Below, piece by piece: positions 43,265-57,100 of a DNA stretch of 64,000 nucleotides. A model generated the notes under the pieces. It saw nothing but the letters and a program-made list of their open reading frames with translations. It had not been told where the DNA came from and searched no databases. The DNA lies in assembly GCA_950097015.1 (NCBI GenBank), contig CATNEN010000001.1, positions 22,001,501 through 22,065,500 of the forward strand, in the 5' to 3' direction. The translations under genes and the position numbers were made by a program. The number at the start of each line of letters is the position of its first letter. Position 1 is the stretch's first letter. The DNA is from Macrostomum hystrix (Eukaryota > Platyhelminthes > Macrostomidae).

Positions 43265-45730
43265 GGCAGCTAATTTATTTTCTAGTGGGTCAGTCACTGA
43301 GTGAGTCAGACACATACAATGGGTCAGTCACTGAGTGAGTCAGACACATGCAATTGGTCAGTCACTGAGTGAGTCAGACACATACAATGAGTCAGTCACT
43401 GAGTGAGTCAGACACATGCAATGGGTCAGTCACTGAGTGAGTCAGACACATGCAATTGGTCAGTCACTGAGTGAGTCAGACACATACAATGGGTCAGTCA
43501 CTGAGTGAGTCAGACACATACAATGGGTCAGTCACTGAGTGAGTCAGACACATGCAATGGGTCAGTCACTGAGTGAGTCAGACACATGCAATGGGTCAGT
43601 CACTGAGTGAGTCAGAGTCATGCAATGGGTCAGTCACTGAGTGAGTCAGACACATGCAATTGGTCAGTCACTGAGTGAGTCAGACACATACAATTGGTCA
43701 GTCACTGAGTGAGTCAGACACATGCAATGGGTCAGTCACTGAGTGAGTCAGAGTCATGCAATGGGTCAGTCACTGAGTGAGTCAGACACATACAATGAGT
43801 CAGTCACTGAGTGAGTCAGACACATGCAATTGGTCAGTCACTGAGTGAGTCAGACACATACAATGAGTCAGTCACTGAGTGAGTCAGATACATGCAATGG
43901 GTCAGTCACTGAGTGAGTCAGACACATACAATGGGTCAGTCACTGAGTGAGTCAGACACATACAATGAGTCAGTCACTGAGTGAGTCAGACACATGCAAT
44001 TGGTCAGTCACTGAGTGAGTCAGACACATACAATGAGTCAGTCACTGAGTGAGTCAGATACATACAATGGGTCAGTCACTGAGTGAGTCAGACACATGCA
44101 ATGGGTCAGTCACTGAGTGAGTCAGACACATACAATGGGTCAGTCACTGAGTGAATCAGACACATGCAATGGGTCAGTCACTGAGTGAGTCAGACACATG
44201 CAATGGGTCAGTCACTGAGTGAGTCAGACACATGCAATGGGTCAGTCACTGAGTGAGTCAGACACATACAATGGGTCAGTCACTGAGTGAGTCAGACACA
44301 TACAATGGGTCAGTCACTGAGTGAGTCAGACACATACAATGGGTCAGTCACTGAGTGAGTCAGACACATACAATGAGTCAGTCACTGAGTGAGTCAGATA
44401 CATGCAATGGGTCAGTCACTGAGTGAGTCAGACACATACAATGGGTCAGTCACTGAGTGAGTCAGAGTCATGCAATGGGTCAGTCACTGAGTGAGTCAGA
44501 CACATGCAATGGGTCAGTCACTGAGTGAGTCAGACACATGCAATGGGTGAGTCACTGAGTGAGTCAGACACATGCAATGGGTGAGTCACTGAGTGAGTCA
44601 GAGTCATGCAATGGGTGAGTCACTGAGTGAGTCAGAGTCATGCAATGGGTCAGTCACTGAGTGAGTCAGACACATGCAATGGGTCAGTCACTGAGTGAGT
44701 CAGACACATGCAATGGGTCAGTCACTGAGTGAGTCAGACACATACAATGGGTCAGTCACTGAGTGAGTCAGACACATACAATGGGTCAGTCACTGAGTGA
44801 GTCAGACACATACAATGGGTCAGTCACTGAGTGAGTCAGACACATACAATGAGTCAGTCACTGAGTGAGTCAGATACATGCAATGGGTCAGTCACTGAGT
44901 GAGTCAGAGTCATACAATGGGTCAGTCACTGAGTGAGTCAGACACATGCAATTGGTCAGTCACTGAGTGAGTCAGACACATACAATGGGTCAGTCACTGA
45001 GTGAGTCAGACACATGCAATGGGTGAGTCACTGAGTGAGTCAGAGTCATGCAATGGGTCAGTCACTGAGTGAGTCAGACACATGCAATTGGTCAGTCACT
45101 GAGTGAGTCAGACACATACAATGGGTCAGTCACTGAGTGAGTCAGAGTCATGCAATTGGTCAGTCACTGAGTGAGTCAGACACATGCAATGGGTCAGTCA
45201 CTGAGTGAGTCAGACACATGCAATGGGTGAGTCACTGAGTGAGTCAGACACATGCAATGGGTGAGTCACTGAGTGAGTCAGAGTCATGCAATGGGTGAGT
45301 CACTGAGTGAGTCAGAGTCATGCAATGGGTGAGTCACTGAGTGAGTCAGACACATGCAATGGGTCAGTCACTGAGTGAGTCAGACACATGCAATGGGTGA
45401 GTCACTGAGTGAGTCAGAGTCATGCAATGGGTGAGTCACTGAGTGAGTCAGAGTCATGCAATGGGTGAGTCACTGAGTGAGTCAGAGTCATGCAATGGGT
45501 GAGTCACTGAGTGAGTCAGAGTCATGCAATGGGTGAGTCACTGAGTGAGTCAGAGTCATGCAATGGGTGAGTCACTGAGTGAGTCAGAGTCATGCAATGG
45601 GTGAGTCACTGAGTGAGTCAGAGTCATGCAATGGGTGAGTCACTGAGTGAGTCAGAGTCATGCAATGGGTGAGTCACTGAGTGAGTCAGACACATGCAAT
45701 GGGTGAGTCACTGAGTGAGTCAGAGTCATG
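43265..45730 (+). repeat. 34-bp minisatellite, about 72 copies, with AP-1-like sites
   Basis: Unit of 34 bases: GGGTCAGTCACTGAGTGAGT then CAGACACATGCAAT. Each unit contains TGAGTCA, the AP-1/TRE consensus, within a near-palindrome TCACTGAGTGA. Variants GGGTGAGTCAC and CAGAGTCATGC become dominant towards 45,300-45,730. The array separates UNG from its decayed copy. Confidence 0.97.
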
Positions 45731-45740
45731 AAAAATTAAG

Positions 45741-47767
45741 CCTTCAGTCTATTGGTGGACCAACTGTCAGGGCAGAGTTGGCCTTGGAGATGTGAGACAG
45801 CGATAGAATGGAACAACATCAGCTCTAGGCGGCTCATTGGTGCTGTCACTGAGCCGGACTATCTTATCGCAGGCTCGCTTCATAGCAGTCCGCTGCGGCC
45901 TATGAAACTTGTCGTAATACGTCACCAGAGGTCCCGCGGTGAGTGTCACGTGACGATGCTGCGAAGGAGTCTTCAATCAAGCTCTGTTTTGATACGGCCC
46001 TATCGCCCCAGAGCAGGAACACGATTGGATGCCTGGCGTGACAGCACAGGACGCGAAGAACCTCGTCTGTGAAGCTCTGCCACTCAAGGATGTCGTGATT
46101 TGGCTCGTCCTTACTGCCAAAACAAAATGAAGAGACAGTGAACGAGAGAGCTCGGAGGTAAGGGGTGTGTCATAGTTTCTTCATTGCAAGTTTTTTCTGT
46201 AGCTCTAATTTGAGCTGCTTTTAGTTGACCTAACTAGCATGTCCCTAAATAGGGCCGTTTTCAAAGAAATGAGTATTTGGACAACCCAATAGCAATCTTT
46301 GGCTGTAAGCAGCAGCTATTAGTCTAGCGTCATGGAGAAGCAGGGTCTCTACTTTTATTCTACGTATGCTTAACACACCCGCTAATACTCTTTACATTTT
46401 TGCTCGACTAATCAGAGTCAGAAAAAAGGTTAGTAGAAGCACAGACAATCTCACAGTGGTAAGCGCCATGTTAAGCAGGAGTACGCCCTGTCTTGCCCAC
46501 TTCTCTAGCCAGCCGCACTTTGGAATCACAAAGCCGGGAATGTCGGCCTGCAGCTCTTAGAAAATATTTCTCAAGCAGCAAGGCATCGTGTTAGAATCAT
46601 TCGGATAATCTGCCGACAGAGAGAATGCCAGACCGTCCGCCTAGAGATTAGAAAGTACAAGAGATATGAAATCAGACTTTCGATTCAGTAATTATACTTG
46701 CTGGAGTCTTTGGTCTTGCTTTAGTCCTGACGAATTGTTTGACGATAGTCGTCAACCGCAGCCAGCTCAAGATCAACAAAAAGTGAGGAAAACACAAATT
46801 AAGGACAGCAACCTCAAGGCTGCCTAGGAACCGGAAAATACTGGCTGTACGGTAGCTCGCTTCCTTGGTGACAGGTCGCAGAGTGTTTGCTCATCCCTGG
46901 CCTGGCCCGAGCCCCAAATGGGTTGCAAGCAAGCTAGAACGCAGCGCAGGACAGATATTGTGTCTCCATGGTCTCCTAAGCGAACAGGCAGAAGGATACA
47001 ACAAAATATCGAATGTGTTACAGGTAAACTTCACGATAAGCCCCCAAAGTGTGTGCTCATGAGCCAGCAAAATCTGCAGAATGGCTTCTCGCTAGCTCAG
47101 GTCCGTGAGTCACTAAATTATTAGCCGGTTCACAAGGACTTTGTGAGAGATACAATTCAGACTACTGACAACAGTAAAAAGCAAAGACTTGGCTGCAAAA
47201 CTCTCACATAAAACTAAAATATTATCGCCATAAAAATGGCAAGCTTAAAAGAGACACACTAAGTGTCTCTCTGTGCACACTAAGAGTGGTGGGAGGAGAG
47301 GACGGCGTGTGGCTATGGCTGACTCACGAAGGCAAACAAGCCAGAAACCGGTCTCGGTCTGCCAGCGCGAGGTTCGTTCCCCACTTTTGTACTCGTATTA
47401 ACTGCAAATTTCGACATTATACTCGTATATACTAGACTTCGTAGTGAAATTCAATTCGGTAGAAGCTAGAAGAGGACACACCTGCCCACGCACGGAGTAG
47501 GGCTCCTCGCCTAGAATGACAATTGCCACAGAGTCGAATGGTGTTTCATTGAATAGCAACTAAATTAGTGGGCCAGATGAATGTAACTCTGCGATCGAAA
47601 CAGTGGGTGCAGAACCCGCCTCCAACCCGCATCGTGATGGTTGCCGGCATTGTTCTAATCCATTCAAAGCTAGTTTTATATGCATCTTTAGGAAGGGGCG
47701 GCGGAGTCCATTCATCAGCATCGTCGATTTGTTGAGAACTCGCATCCGGAATTGAATCAGACGTCAC
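45741..47767 (-). pseudogene. UNG pseudogene: Decayed duplicate of uracil-DNA glycosylase
   Basis: All three UNG exons are recognisable in order. The exon 1 equivalent (about 47767-47487) ends VILGEEPYSVRGQ followed by GTGTGT: the catalytic Asp of GQDPYH is Glu and the His is Ser, with an in-frame stop upstream. The exon 2 equivalent (about 46642-46450) reads ADGLAFSLS, then DIPGF and [13 protein letters not shown], with an internal TAA after RNIF. The exon 3 equivalent (about 46106-45741) keeps EWQSFTDEV and IVFLLWG and then loses frame. It shares the unusual ADGLAFS with the intact gene, so it arose from it or from their common parent. Confidence 0.85.
47142..47388 (+). repeat. Dispersed repeat, copy 2
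   Basis: Second copy of the repeat at 33647-33875, with a short local duplication of ACACTAAGTGTCTCT. It inserted within or beside the first intron of the UNG pseudogene. Confidence 0.85.
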
Positions 47768-48004
47768 TGAAATCTCGTCTACACAAGTGGGGTTCCAACT
47801 TCACATCCGGTAGCTCAAGTTTCCCAACGGAATGGCTGAAGCTGCATAAGTGTTGGCCGGCTCTGAATCAAACAGCTCTAATTTAGGATGTTTGAGCACT
47901 GGACTATCGTCATCAAATGCTGCTTTGTCAGCTTCTTCAGTAGCTGTCATCACAACACTGGAGCAGAGAAATTTTTAACTATCATTAATCAAGGGCAGAT
48001 AACA

Positions 48005-49095
48005 AGCGGATTCCCTAATAGACACGCTAATGCAGGGTCAGCGGATTCCCTAGTAGACACGCTAATGCAGGCTCAGCGGATTCCCTAATAGACACTCTAA
48101 TGCAGGGTCAGCGGATTCCCTATTAGACACGCTAATGGAGGGTCAGCGGATTCCCTATTAGACACGCTAATGCAGGCTCAGCGGATTCCCTAATAGACAC
48201 TCTAATGCAGGGTCAGCGGATTCCCTATTAGACACGCTAATGGAGGGTCAGCGGATTCCCTATTAGACACGCTAATGGAGGGTCAGCGGATTCCCTATTA
48301 GACACGCTAATGCAGGCTCAGCGGATTCCCTAATAGACACTCTAATGCAGGGTCAGCGGATTCCCTATTAGACACGCTAATGGAGGGTCAGCGGATTCCC
48401 TATTAGACACGCTAATGCAGGGTCAGCGGATTCCCTATTAGACACTCTATTGCAGGGTCAGCGGATTGAATGGGCGTGTAACACAAATTCACTGCAATAT
48501 TCCCTAGAAGACACTCTATTGCAGGGTCAGCGGATTCCTTAATAGACACTCTAATGCAGGGTCAGCGGATTCCCTAATAGACACTCTAATGCAGGGTCAG
48601 CGGATTCCCTATTAGACACGCTAATGCAGGGTCAGCGGATTCCCTATTAGACACGCTAATGCAGGGTCAGCGGATTCCCTAATAGACACGCTAATGCAGG
48701 GTCAGCGGATTCCCTAATAGACACGCTAATGCAGGGTCAACGGATTCCTTAATAGACACGCTAATGCAGGGTCAGCGGATTCCTTAATAGTCACGCTAAT
48801 GGAGGCTCAGCGGATTCCCTAGAAGACACTCTAATGCAGGGTCAGTGGATTCCCTAGTAGACACTCTATTGCAGGGTCAGCGGATTCCTTAATAGACACG
48901 CTAATGCAGGGTCAGCGGATTCCTTAATAGACACGCTAATGCAGGGTCAGCGGATTCCCTAGTAGACACGCTAATGCAGGGTCAGCGGATTCCTTAATAG
49001 ACACGCTAATGCAGGGTCAGCGGATTCCTTAATAGACACGCTAATGCAGGGTCAGCGGATTCCTTAATAGACACGCTAATGCAGGGTCAGCGGAG
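48005..49095 (+). repeat. 35-bp minisatellite with one foreign patch
   Basis: About 31 copies of a 35-base unit (GCGGATTCCCTAATAGACAC then GCTAATGCAGGGTCA). One place, 48466-48501, carries unrelated sequence that is an inverted copy of 49315-49350. Confidence 0.95.
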
Positions 49096-49099
49096 CTTT

Positions 49100-50540
49100 C
49101 GTCTGGATAAGCTAATTGTATACAAAAAAATAAATAGACAAAATTTCGCTGCCAAAAATGTATAACTCGACAATCTGACAGGTAACTAATGGCGAATTAA
49201 AAATGGCTTCATTTATTAGTTTATTTATGAACACACACTTAAAATGTGAATAAACAAACACTACACACACAGCTTAAAACACGGAAGGGGCACACACAAA
49301 ATTCAGACAAACACAATATTGCAGTGAATTTGTGTTACACGCCCATTCAACAAGCCAGCATTCTAGGACAGTAAAATATATCAGCGAAAGCATTTCGCTC
49401 ACTAAGCGTAACAAAACTGCTCAAAATGGGAGAAAACGCAAAACTGAGGTGGGTGTTTAGTAAACACAAAAAACTATAGTTACACAGAAAGCCATTGTGA
49501 GTGCGCGCGCACACTGAAAAATACAAACTGCCAAAAATATATTTGGTAAAAAATACTTTCTTCTTCAATATTAGCTTTCTAACATGCGCTGCAAAAGTCT
49601 AATACGGCACAACCTACTAATGCAAGTAGCAAATGGTGCTTTATGCCTTGGTGATCTGAATGAAAATTCTGAAAAAACGTTCAAAAATGTTGAACATTCA
49701 CATGGCAAATGCACAGCTTTACTGTGCTTTCAATGAAAGATGACCAAAGTAAGTCTTGTGTACTTTTCATGAGAGAGGTGCAGGTGCTGAATACTAGAGG
49801 ATAGTAATTAGGTAAAATGATGCCGAATTCAGAAGCAAAGAGACCTAAATGATATGAAAAAAATTGTTGCCAGGCAAAAAGTTCAGTTTATTAGGGAGAG
49901 AAAAAAAGTAAAAAACGACTCTGTTGTACACTACTTGCAGTAGCTGTACATAGCGGAAATGCTATAGTTATTTTTGGTTAAGAATATTTGTTAAACACAC
50001 ATGTCAGTTTTTTAGTCTCGACTCCCCACCACAAAGCAATTGCAACAAATGACAGGTAAACAATAAGGATATACAGCTAGGATAGCAAATAACTGATTTC
50101 CAGCCTAGTTTCGCTTTTTAAGTTCTCAAAAAACCGTCGTCAATTTGCATCACTTCAACCAAAATCTAATTCTAATTGAACATGCAGCAAGAATATACGA
50201 GAGCTGCAAAACATTTTCATACATTTGGTTTTTTCGTTTGAAAGCCATACAATAATTTGACTACACAGCGAATACTGATATTGAGCAGACCATGAACATG
50301 AACAATATGAAAGTGCAAAGATGTGCTTTAATGAAGATTACTAAAGTACACAGATTGAAAGCTAATTTAATGGTGCGAAATGGCCATCGAAATTGGGTGA
50401 TAATTTTATAAGGCAAGAATAGCCTCAGATGTTTGATGATGAAAAAAAACTATTTTGTTGCAGATAATGCTTCAATTTGGTCATTTTCTAGAATGTCTGA
50501 GGTGGTAGAACAATTTCTGGTGTGTTACACTTGAAGTGGG
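49100..50540. other. AT-rich stretch without a supported gene
   Basis: No convincing exons. It contains the 36-base source or partner (49315-49350) of the patch inside the neighbouring 35-bp array. Part may be the 3' flank of PHTF. Confidence 0.5.
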
Positions 50541-50544
50541 TATG

Positions 50545-50870
50545 ATCAAGTCTTTGTGTCAGTATGTGTGCTGGTGTACCCTGGGAGTGGGTATGGTAGG
50601 TCTTTGTCGGTATGTGTGCTGATGTACACCAGGAGTGGGTATGGCAGATCTTTGTCGGTATGTGTGCTGATGTACACCAGGAGTGGGTATGGTAGGTCTT
50701 TGTCGGTATGTGTGCTGATGTACACCAGGAGTGGGTATGGCAGATCTTTGTCGGTATGTGTGCTGATGTACACCAGGAGTGGGTATGGTAGGTCTTTGTC
50801 GGTATGTGTGCTGATGTACACCAGGAGTGGGTATGGCAGGTCTTTGTCGGTATGTGTGCTGGTGTACACT
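50545..50870 (+). repeat. 48-bp minisatellite
   Basis: Nearly seven copies of a 48-base unit (CTTTGTCGGTATGTGTGCTG...GGAGTGGGTATGG). The period is a multiple of three, so frames on both strands stay open. It lies 3' of PHTF. Confidence 0.95.
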
Positions 50871-51163
50871 GGGACTTACAGAGTGATAATTATCACATTT
50901 AGGTGTGATTAATAATATTTCAGAGTGATTATTCTCGACAATGAAAGCAACTATGTGGAGCAAGATTGACTCAAGAACACAATGAATCGACAATAAATCT
51001 ACAAGAATATGCATTTAAATGAATAAGCAGATGAAACAGTAGATTGAGACAGATAAATCTACACATAGCAACAAGCTAAATGACCAGAACGAAATATTTT
51101 TTATGTGCGGAAATAGTAAAAAGCCAATCGATAACGGTCTTTGTTTGTCTTCATCGCAGCGCT

Positions 51164-54100
51164 TTACCAATTGACGGGGTTAAGCTTGATCTTATACAGC
51201 TTCAGCTTGAACCCGATCAGATCCGACAATATAGCCGACATCGCTGACAGGATCACCACCTTGAGGATATTGTAGAAGATGGGATTAATCGACCAGCCGC
51301 AGATGCGGAACGGACCGTCTAGCTCTTTCAGCAGATCTTCGGCAAGGCGCAGGACATTGTTAGCCAGCATTAATTCGTCTTTCTTGTGCGGCTTCGCCTC
51401 CATGCACAGGTAGAGATTGAGCTGGAGAGTTGTTGCGACGAAATAAAAGTCTTTGTTAAGCATCTGGCCAATTGTGATTTGTGGGATTGGAATAGCATCA
51501 ACATCTAATATCGATTAGGGATTCCGTCAAGCTAAAGGTTTCTAGTTGGGATTATAGGCATATGGGATTTTAGGTAAGAGAGACTATCGTGCCTTGGAAA
51601 TTTCAGAGAGGTCTTTTTATTGTCGGCTTAAGGTAAATACAAGATTAGCAATGATTCGGAATTTTTGCCGAAAAGGGATTATCGGTGACTGAGGATTATC
51701 GGTGATTGAGGATTATCGGTGATTGAGGATTATCGGTAATCAAGGATTATCAGTGATTGGGGACTATTAGTGATTGGGGTTATCGGTGGGTGCGGATTAT
51801 CGTTGATCTTGAATAATGGTGCGTGGAATTATTATCTTTTTGTTACAATGGGAATGTTATATTATCAGTGATTTGTGAATCTGAAGATGTGGGCATATTA
51901 GGAGTTTAGAAACGAAAAAAACTAGATATTTTTGTCATGTATCCCGCACCTGTTCGGTAATGAGCACGGACAGGTTGCGAAACTTCCTATTAATCTTAGT
52001 GCCCAGCGTGATGAACTGCAGCAGGAAGATGCTAAGGCCAGCGGTCAGTACCAGCAGATCCCAGTTGCCCATGAGTTGCAGAAACTGTCTGGGCGCTTGA
52101 AGCAGCTGTACGCACAGCAGGCAGCAGATGGCGATGAAGGTGTAGAACACGGAGGCAATCACCGAGTTTGTGCTGCGCTGCGGCCCGCGTTTGCGCAAAT
52201 AAGACCTCAGAGACAGCCACACTTTAATGTTGCGCGCCTTGTTCAACCGGAAGTGGGGCAGGTCGTACTTGCGGGCCCGGCGCGACGAAGTGAGGTAGCA
52301 AAAATGCTTTGCATATTGCAGGCGCTGGAAAGTTTAGAGATTGCGGTGCGCCGTCATTTAAGTTGAGTTCGCATGTCATAAGATCAAAGATAACGACTGC
52401 CAACTCTTATCAGCAGATCAAAGACACCGAAAGCCTACCTCGACAGGATCAAAGACACCGAAAGCCAACTCTTATCAGCAGGTCAAAGACACAAACAGAC
52501 AGCCGACTCCTTATCAGCAGATCAAAGGCACCGGCATTCAAATCTCATCAGCAGCGATATACAGTGAACTCTTATCAGCAGATCAAAGACACCGACAGTG
52601 AACTCTTATCAGCAGATCAAAGACACCGACAAGAACAGCAATCTGAACAAAGCTCACCTGACTGAACGCCTTCTCGGCTACGCAGCACAGGAAGAAGAGC
52701 ACAAAGAAGCAGCCGGCTCTGAGCAGGCAGCCTGTCAGCACAAAGAGGCCGCCCCGCCAGATGCGCCAATTGGCCAGCCAATCAGTCGTGTCTGCTGAAG
52801 TTGCATTAGTTGAAGCATTGCCAACGCTACTACTTGTGAGTAGTGCAATCAGCTGCGACGGATCTTCGCTTGCAGCCACCAGGCAGCTACCGAGGAAGGC
52901 AGCCACAGCCTCCCAGGCTACAAAGACGCGAAAGCAGAGCGGAACAATGGCCAGCAAGGTGGTGAAGAGTACGGCCAGGTGAAGGAACTCTCTAGACTCT
53001 GGCACCTTCTCCACAGCCTGAATGATGCTCCAGCCAATGTCTAGCAGGGTGAGCTCAACTTTTCTAACCTGGTCCCCGTTGCCCCAGACAAAGCAGGACA
53101 CTTTGTCGTTAGCCGACGTGTGCGAGTTGTGGAGTAGGCCGCCCTGTCAGATATAGACGGTATGATTGACAGGTCATTGGAGGGAACTTACTCTATGCGA
53201 AAATTATGAAACACAAAAAATACTTTCTGACTTTTAAAACACTGAAATTTTCACTTGTCACATGCCAAGTTTTGTCATCTAAGCATGTACTCCACTTCAT
53301 AGTTATGTAGTCCACTCTACTAAGAGTAGACTCCACTTTTAGAAGCAGAATGAATAAACTTGGAAAACGGTTGACTACTAAAGTGGGTAGAATCTTCTGA
53401 GGCGACAGTAGTCTATTTAGGAAGGTTTATTCAGGGAAGGGTTGTCTACTCACGGAAGGGTAGAGTCTACTCACGGAAGGGTAGAGTCTACTCACGGAAG
53501 GGAAGAGTCTACTCACGGAAGGGAAGAGTCTACTTACTAAGGGAAGAGTCTACTTACTAAGGAAAGAGTTTACTTACTAAGGGATGAGTCTACTTACTAA
53601 GGAAAGAGTTTACTTACTAAGGGATGAGTCTACTCACGGAAGGGTAGAGTCTACTCATGGAAGGGTAGAGTCTACTCACGGAAGGGTAGAGTCTACTCAC
53701 GGAAGGGAAGAGTCTACTCACGGAAGGGAAGAGTCTACTTACTAAGGGAAGAGTCTACTTACTAAGGAAAGAGTTTACTTACTAAGGGTTGAGTCTACTC
53801 ACGGAAGGGTAGAGTCTACTCACGGAAGGGTAGAGTCTACTTACTAAGGGAAGAGTTTACTTACTAAGGGTTGAGTCTACTTACGGAAGGGTAGAGTCTA
53901 CTCACGGAAGGGTAGAGTCTACTCACGGAAGGGTAGAGTCTACTCACGGAAGGGTAGAGTCTACTCACTCAGAATCTTTCAGAAAAACTTTCTGCAGTCA
54001 AAATTTGCACCATTTTCTGAGTAAGAACTCAACGTTGGTTGGACTCAAGCAACATGCTTAGTCACTAGCAATCGAAAGTCCATCAAATAAAGGCCATCAA

Positions 54101-57100
54101 GTTCTTGTAAGCACGTCAAACAACTCAAAAACGCAGAATTTTTTTCGTGGAAAGCTATTCTTTATTAAGTAAGTGTGTCTGCTTACCGTGCTTATGTGCT
54201 CCTAGAATATAAATTTTTTAAATCGGTTTAGCCGATTTTTCTTCCAAAATAGAACTAGGTCAAAGTCACAATGACCGACTTAATGATTAGTCACTAAGTG
54301 CTCAGAGAAAATGCGCAACCAAGCCCCCCACCGAGTTTTAATCCGCTACAAGAGGACACACTAATTTGGGGGCGAAGAAAGTGCACTGCCTGACAATGTA
54401 AAAGCCAGAGTAGGTGTACACACCTGTGTGTACCTGTGTGTGCTCAAAAGTCGCTATCTCCAAATGATGCGCATGTGCCCACCCACAGCACCTCGGCATA
54501 AATATTAAAATCTTCGCACTGCCCTCCTTAAAAAAAGAAAATTTAAATGCGACTAAGAACTAAAAATAGACTAACCGCAAGCGGCGAATAAAGAACTGTG
54601 TACAACAGCTGCCACGGTGTCAACCAATCACAGCTCTGCTATTAACTGTCGGTGTTTCATTTGCTACAGAAACCATCCTGGCGCAATGAGCTATTTAGAT
54701 ATCCAAATAAGATTACTTGTCAGCAGTAGTATGACGACAACATGCAATTTTTTTACAATAAACGCGACTTTTAATTTAAATCCTGACTTTTAAAATAAAT
54801 AACACCAGAGAAATGTTCAAGTAAATTTTGTTTTTCTTAAACGCCACGTTAGACCCTAAAGAATGACGACTTGGCGGCAAAAATTCAATCGAAATTCAAA
54901 GCATGTCTTGCCTACTGATGTGCCAGTTTTTTTCAAGGGAAGAATGAGATGCGAGGCACTCAGTAGCTTCGACGTGCAACATCCTCGACACAATTCCTCA
55001 CCAAAGGGTCCAAAGAGCACCGCCTGCATTTGCTCTTGTCTGCACTGTTCGCCTACAGGATATTGGTGCCATTGTTTAAACACAAACGTCCATTTTATAG
55101 CATTTATAACAAAGCAAATGTGACAGACTTTTTATATGACCTCATATTTTGCTGATAAGTTATTAAAAATAAACATAAACATATGTACTTTGAAAACTAT
55201 AATCTGAAAACACATCAGGGGATTCGTACAAAAAAAGAAAATTTGAGAGACCTGAAAGTACTCATTAGATCCGAAAGACCTATTTGGTACCTTTATAACG
55301 AGCTTTCAAGACTCTAACAACTCATACTCATACACTTTTTCAACGACTCTAACGCTTGCCAAACGACTCAAACGCTTTCCTAACGACTCAAACGCTTTCC
55401 TAACGACTCAAACGCTTTCCTAACGACTCAAACGCTTTCCTAACGACTCAAACGCCTCCTTAACGACCCTAAAGCTTTCCTAACGACTCAACGCTTTCCT
55501 AACGACTCAAACGCTTTCCTAACGACTCAAACGCTTTCCTAACGACTCAAACGTTTTCCTAACGACTCAAACGCTTTCCTAACGACTCAAACGATTTCCT
55601 AACGACTCAAACGCTTTCCTAACGACTCAAACATTTTCCTAACGACTCAAACGCTTTCCTAACGACTCAAACGCTTTCCTAACGACTCAAACGCTTTCCT
55701 AACGACTCAAACGCTTTCCTAACGACTCAAACGATTCTATTATGATTCTAGCGCTTATAATAGGTACGCTGGTATTTTCGGAGATAACCACTAAACGACC
55801 CTTGAGTCAACATAGGCGGGCACAGGGAAGCTTTAGTCAAAAATGAAACAAAGAAGAAAGAATTACTCACATGCTGAGTCTCACGATACCACAGCAGGAA
55901 GGGATCCTCGGGACTCTCTGGATCCTCTTTGAACTCGTCCTCGCAGCCGGTGCCGGAGATGCCTTCGTCAGATGTGGCTTCGGAATTCACATCGGAATTC
56001 ACCCGTTCAACTTCGGTCTCGGAAACTTGACTCTGGTTTAGAATATTTTCAATTGAAATATTAGACAAGGACGAATTAATTTATTTGTGTGAATATATCA
56101 CAACAGCGCCATATAAACTACAAGTATCAATCGTCGGTCTAGAAATTGAACTAAAATTGCAATCAAATCATCTCAGACTGAAAGGATCAATATGTAACTT
56201 GGATTTTAAATACTTTTTACAGGAGCACATAACAAGAAAAAATTACAACGCATGTCGAATCACGCACTACACTACTCGCAGTAGCTCACAAACAACACAA
56301 GAAGCACCAATAAGAATGTACAGTCTAGACTGGACGCAGGGATGATAGTGTTTTCAACATTATTTAACATATTTAATCTACTTGTATTGTCGGCAGCACT
56401 CGTCAAAATCTTTTTTAGGGTATGCACTTAAGGGGGGTTAAAATAGCTAGTCTATAGCACTAAAACATATTTTTAATAGTTGCGGGATAGGATAATCTGC
56501 AAGCATAACTAAACAGTATTGTTCATTTTATTGTGTAGTAGAAATCATGTCACACATATAGTCTATTGGGGGGGGGGAATTAAAAGTCTATAATACTAAA
56601 ATTTCAAGGTTTTTTAGTCAGCCATCCAATGAGAAGCTGTTAGAAAGCGCTTAATATATATGCAATATAAAATAAAATACATATAATTATCTAATTATGA
56701 ACGAGGTCACACATTTCTTTGCTAAGTGAAGCACCAGATTCTAAGCAGACAAAGACGGGGAATATATGATTCGACTTTAAACAACATACAATAGGATCAT
56801 TAATTGAAAAACAAATAAATCATGTATGAATCTAATGGGTCTTATTGGGATCGCTAAAATCTGTTTAAAATAATTGCAACAAATGTGATAGAAACATTCA
56901 ATTAATCAGAATATAAAATAAGAAGAGTGCTATGTGGGTATTGTGCTATCGAATCAGATGAAAAATCTGTTCTCCGTTTTCAATCACAGATTATAGAAAC
57001 ACCGATTAATTAATTCAATTAAAACTTAAGTTGAGACCCAGATAATATTGCAAGCAATTTTACTAATGCAATGAGCTTGGTGTGCTATACCTGTGACGGA

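Noticed and set aside
43265-49095. CRISPR array
   Set aside because: Regular 34-35 bp periodicity, but there are no spacers between repeats; the units are contiguous minisatellite copies in an animal genome.
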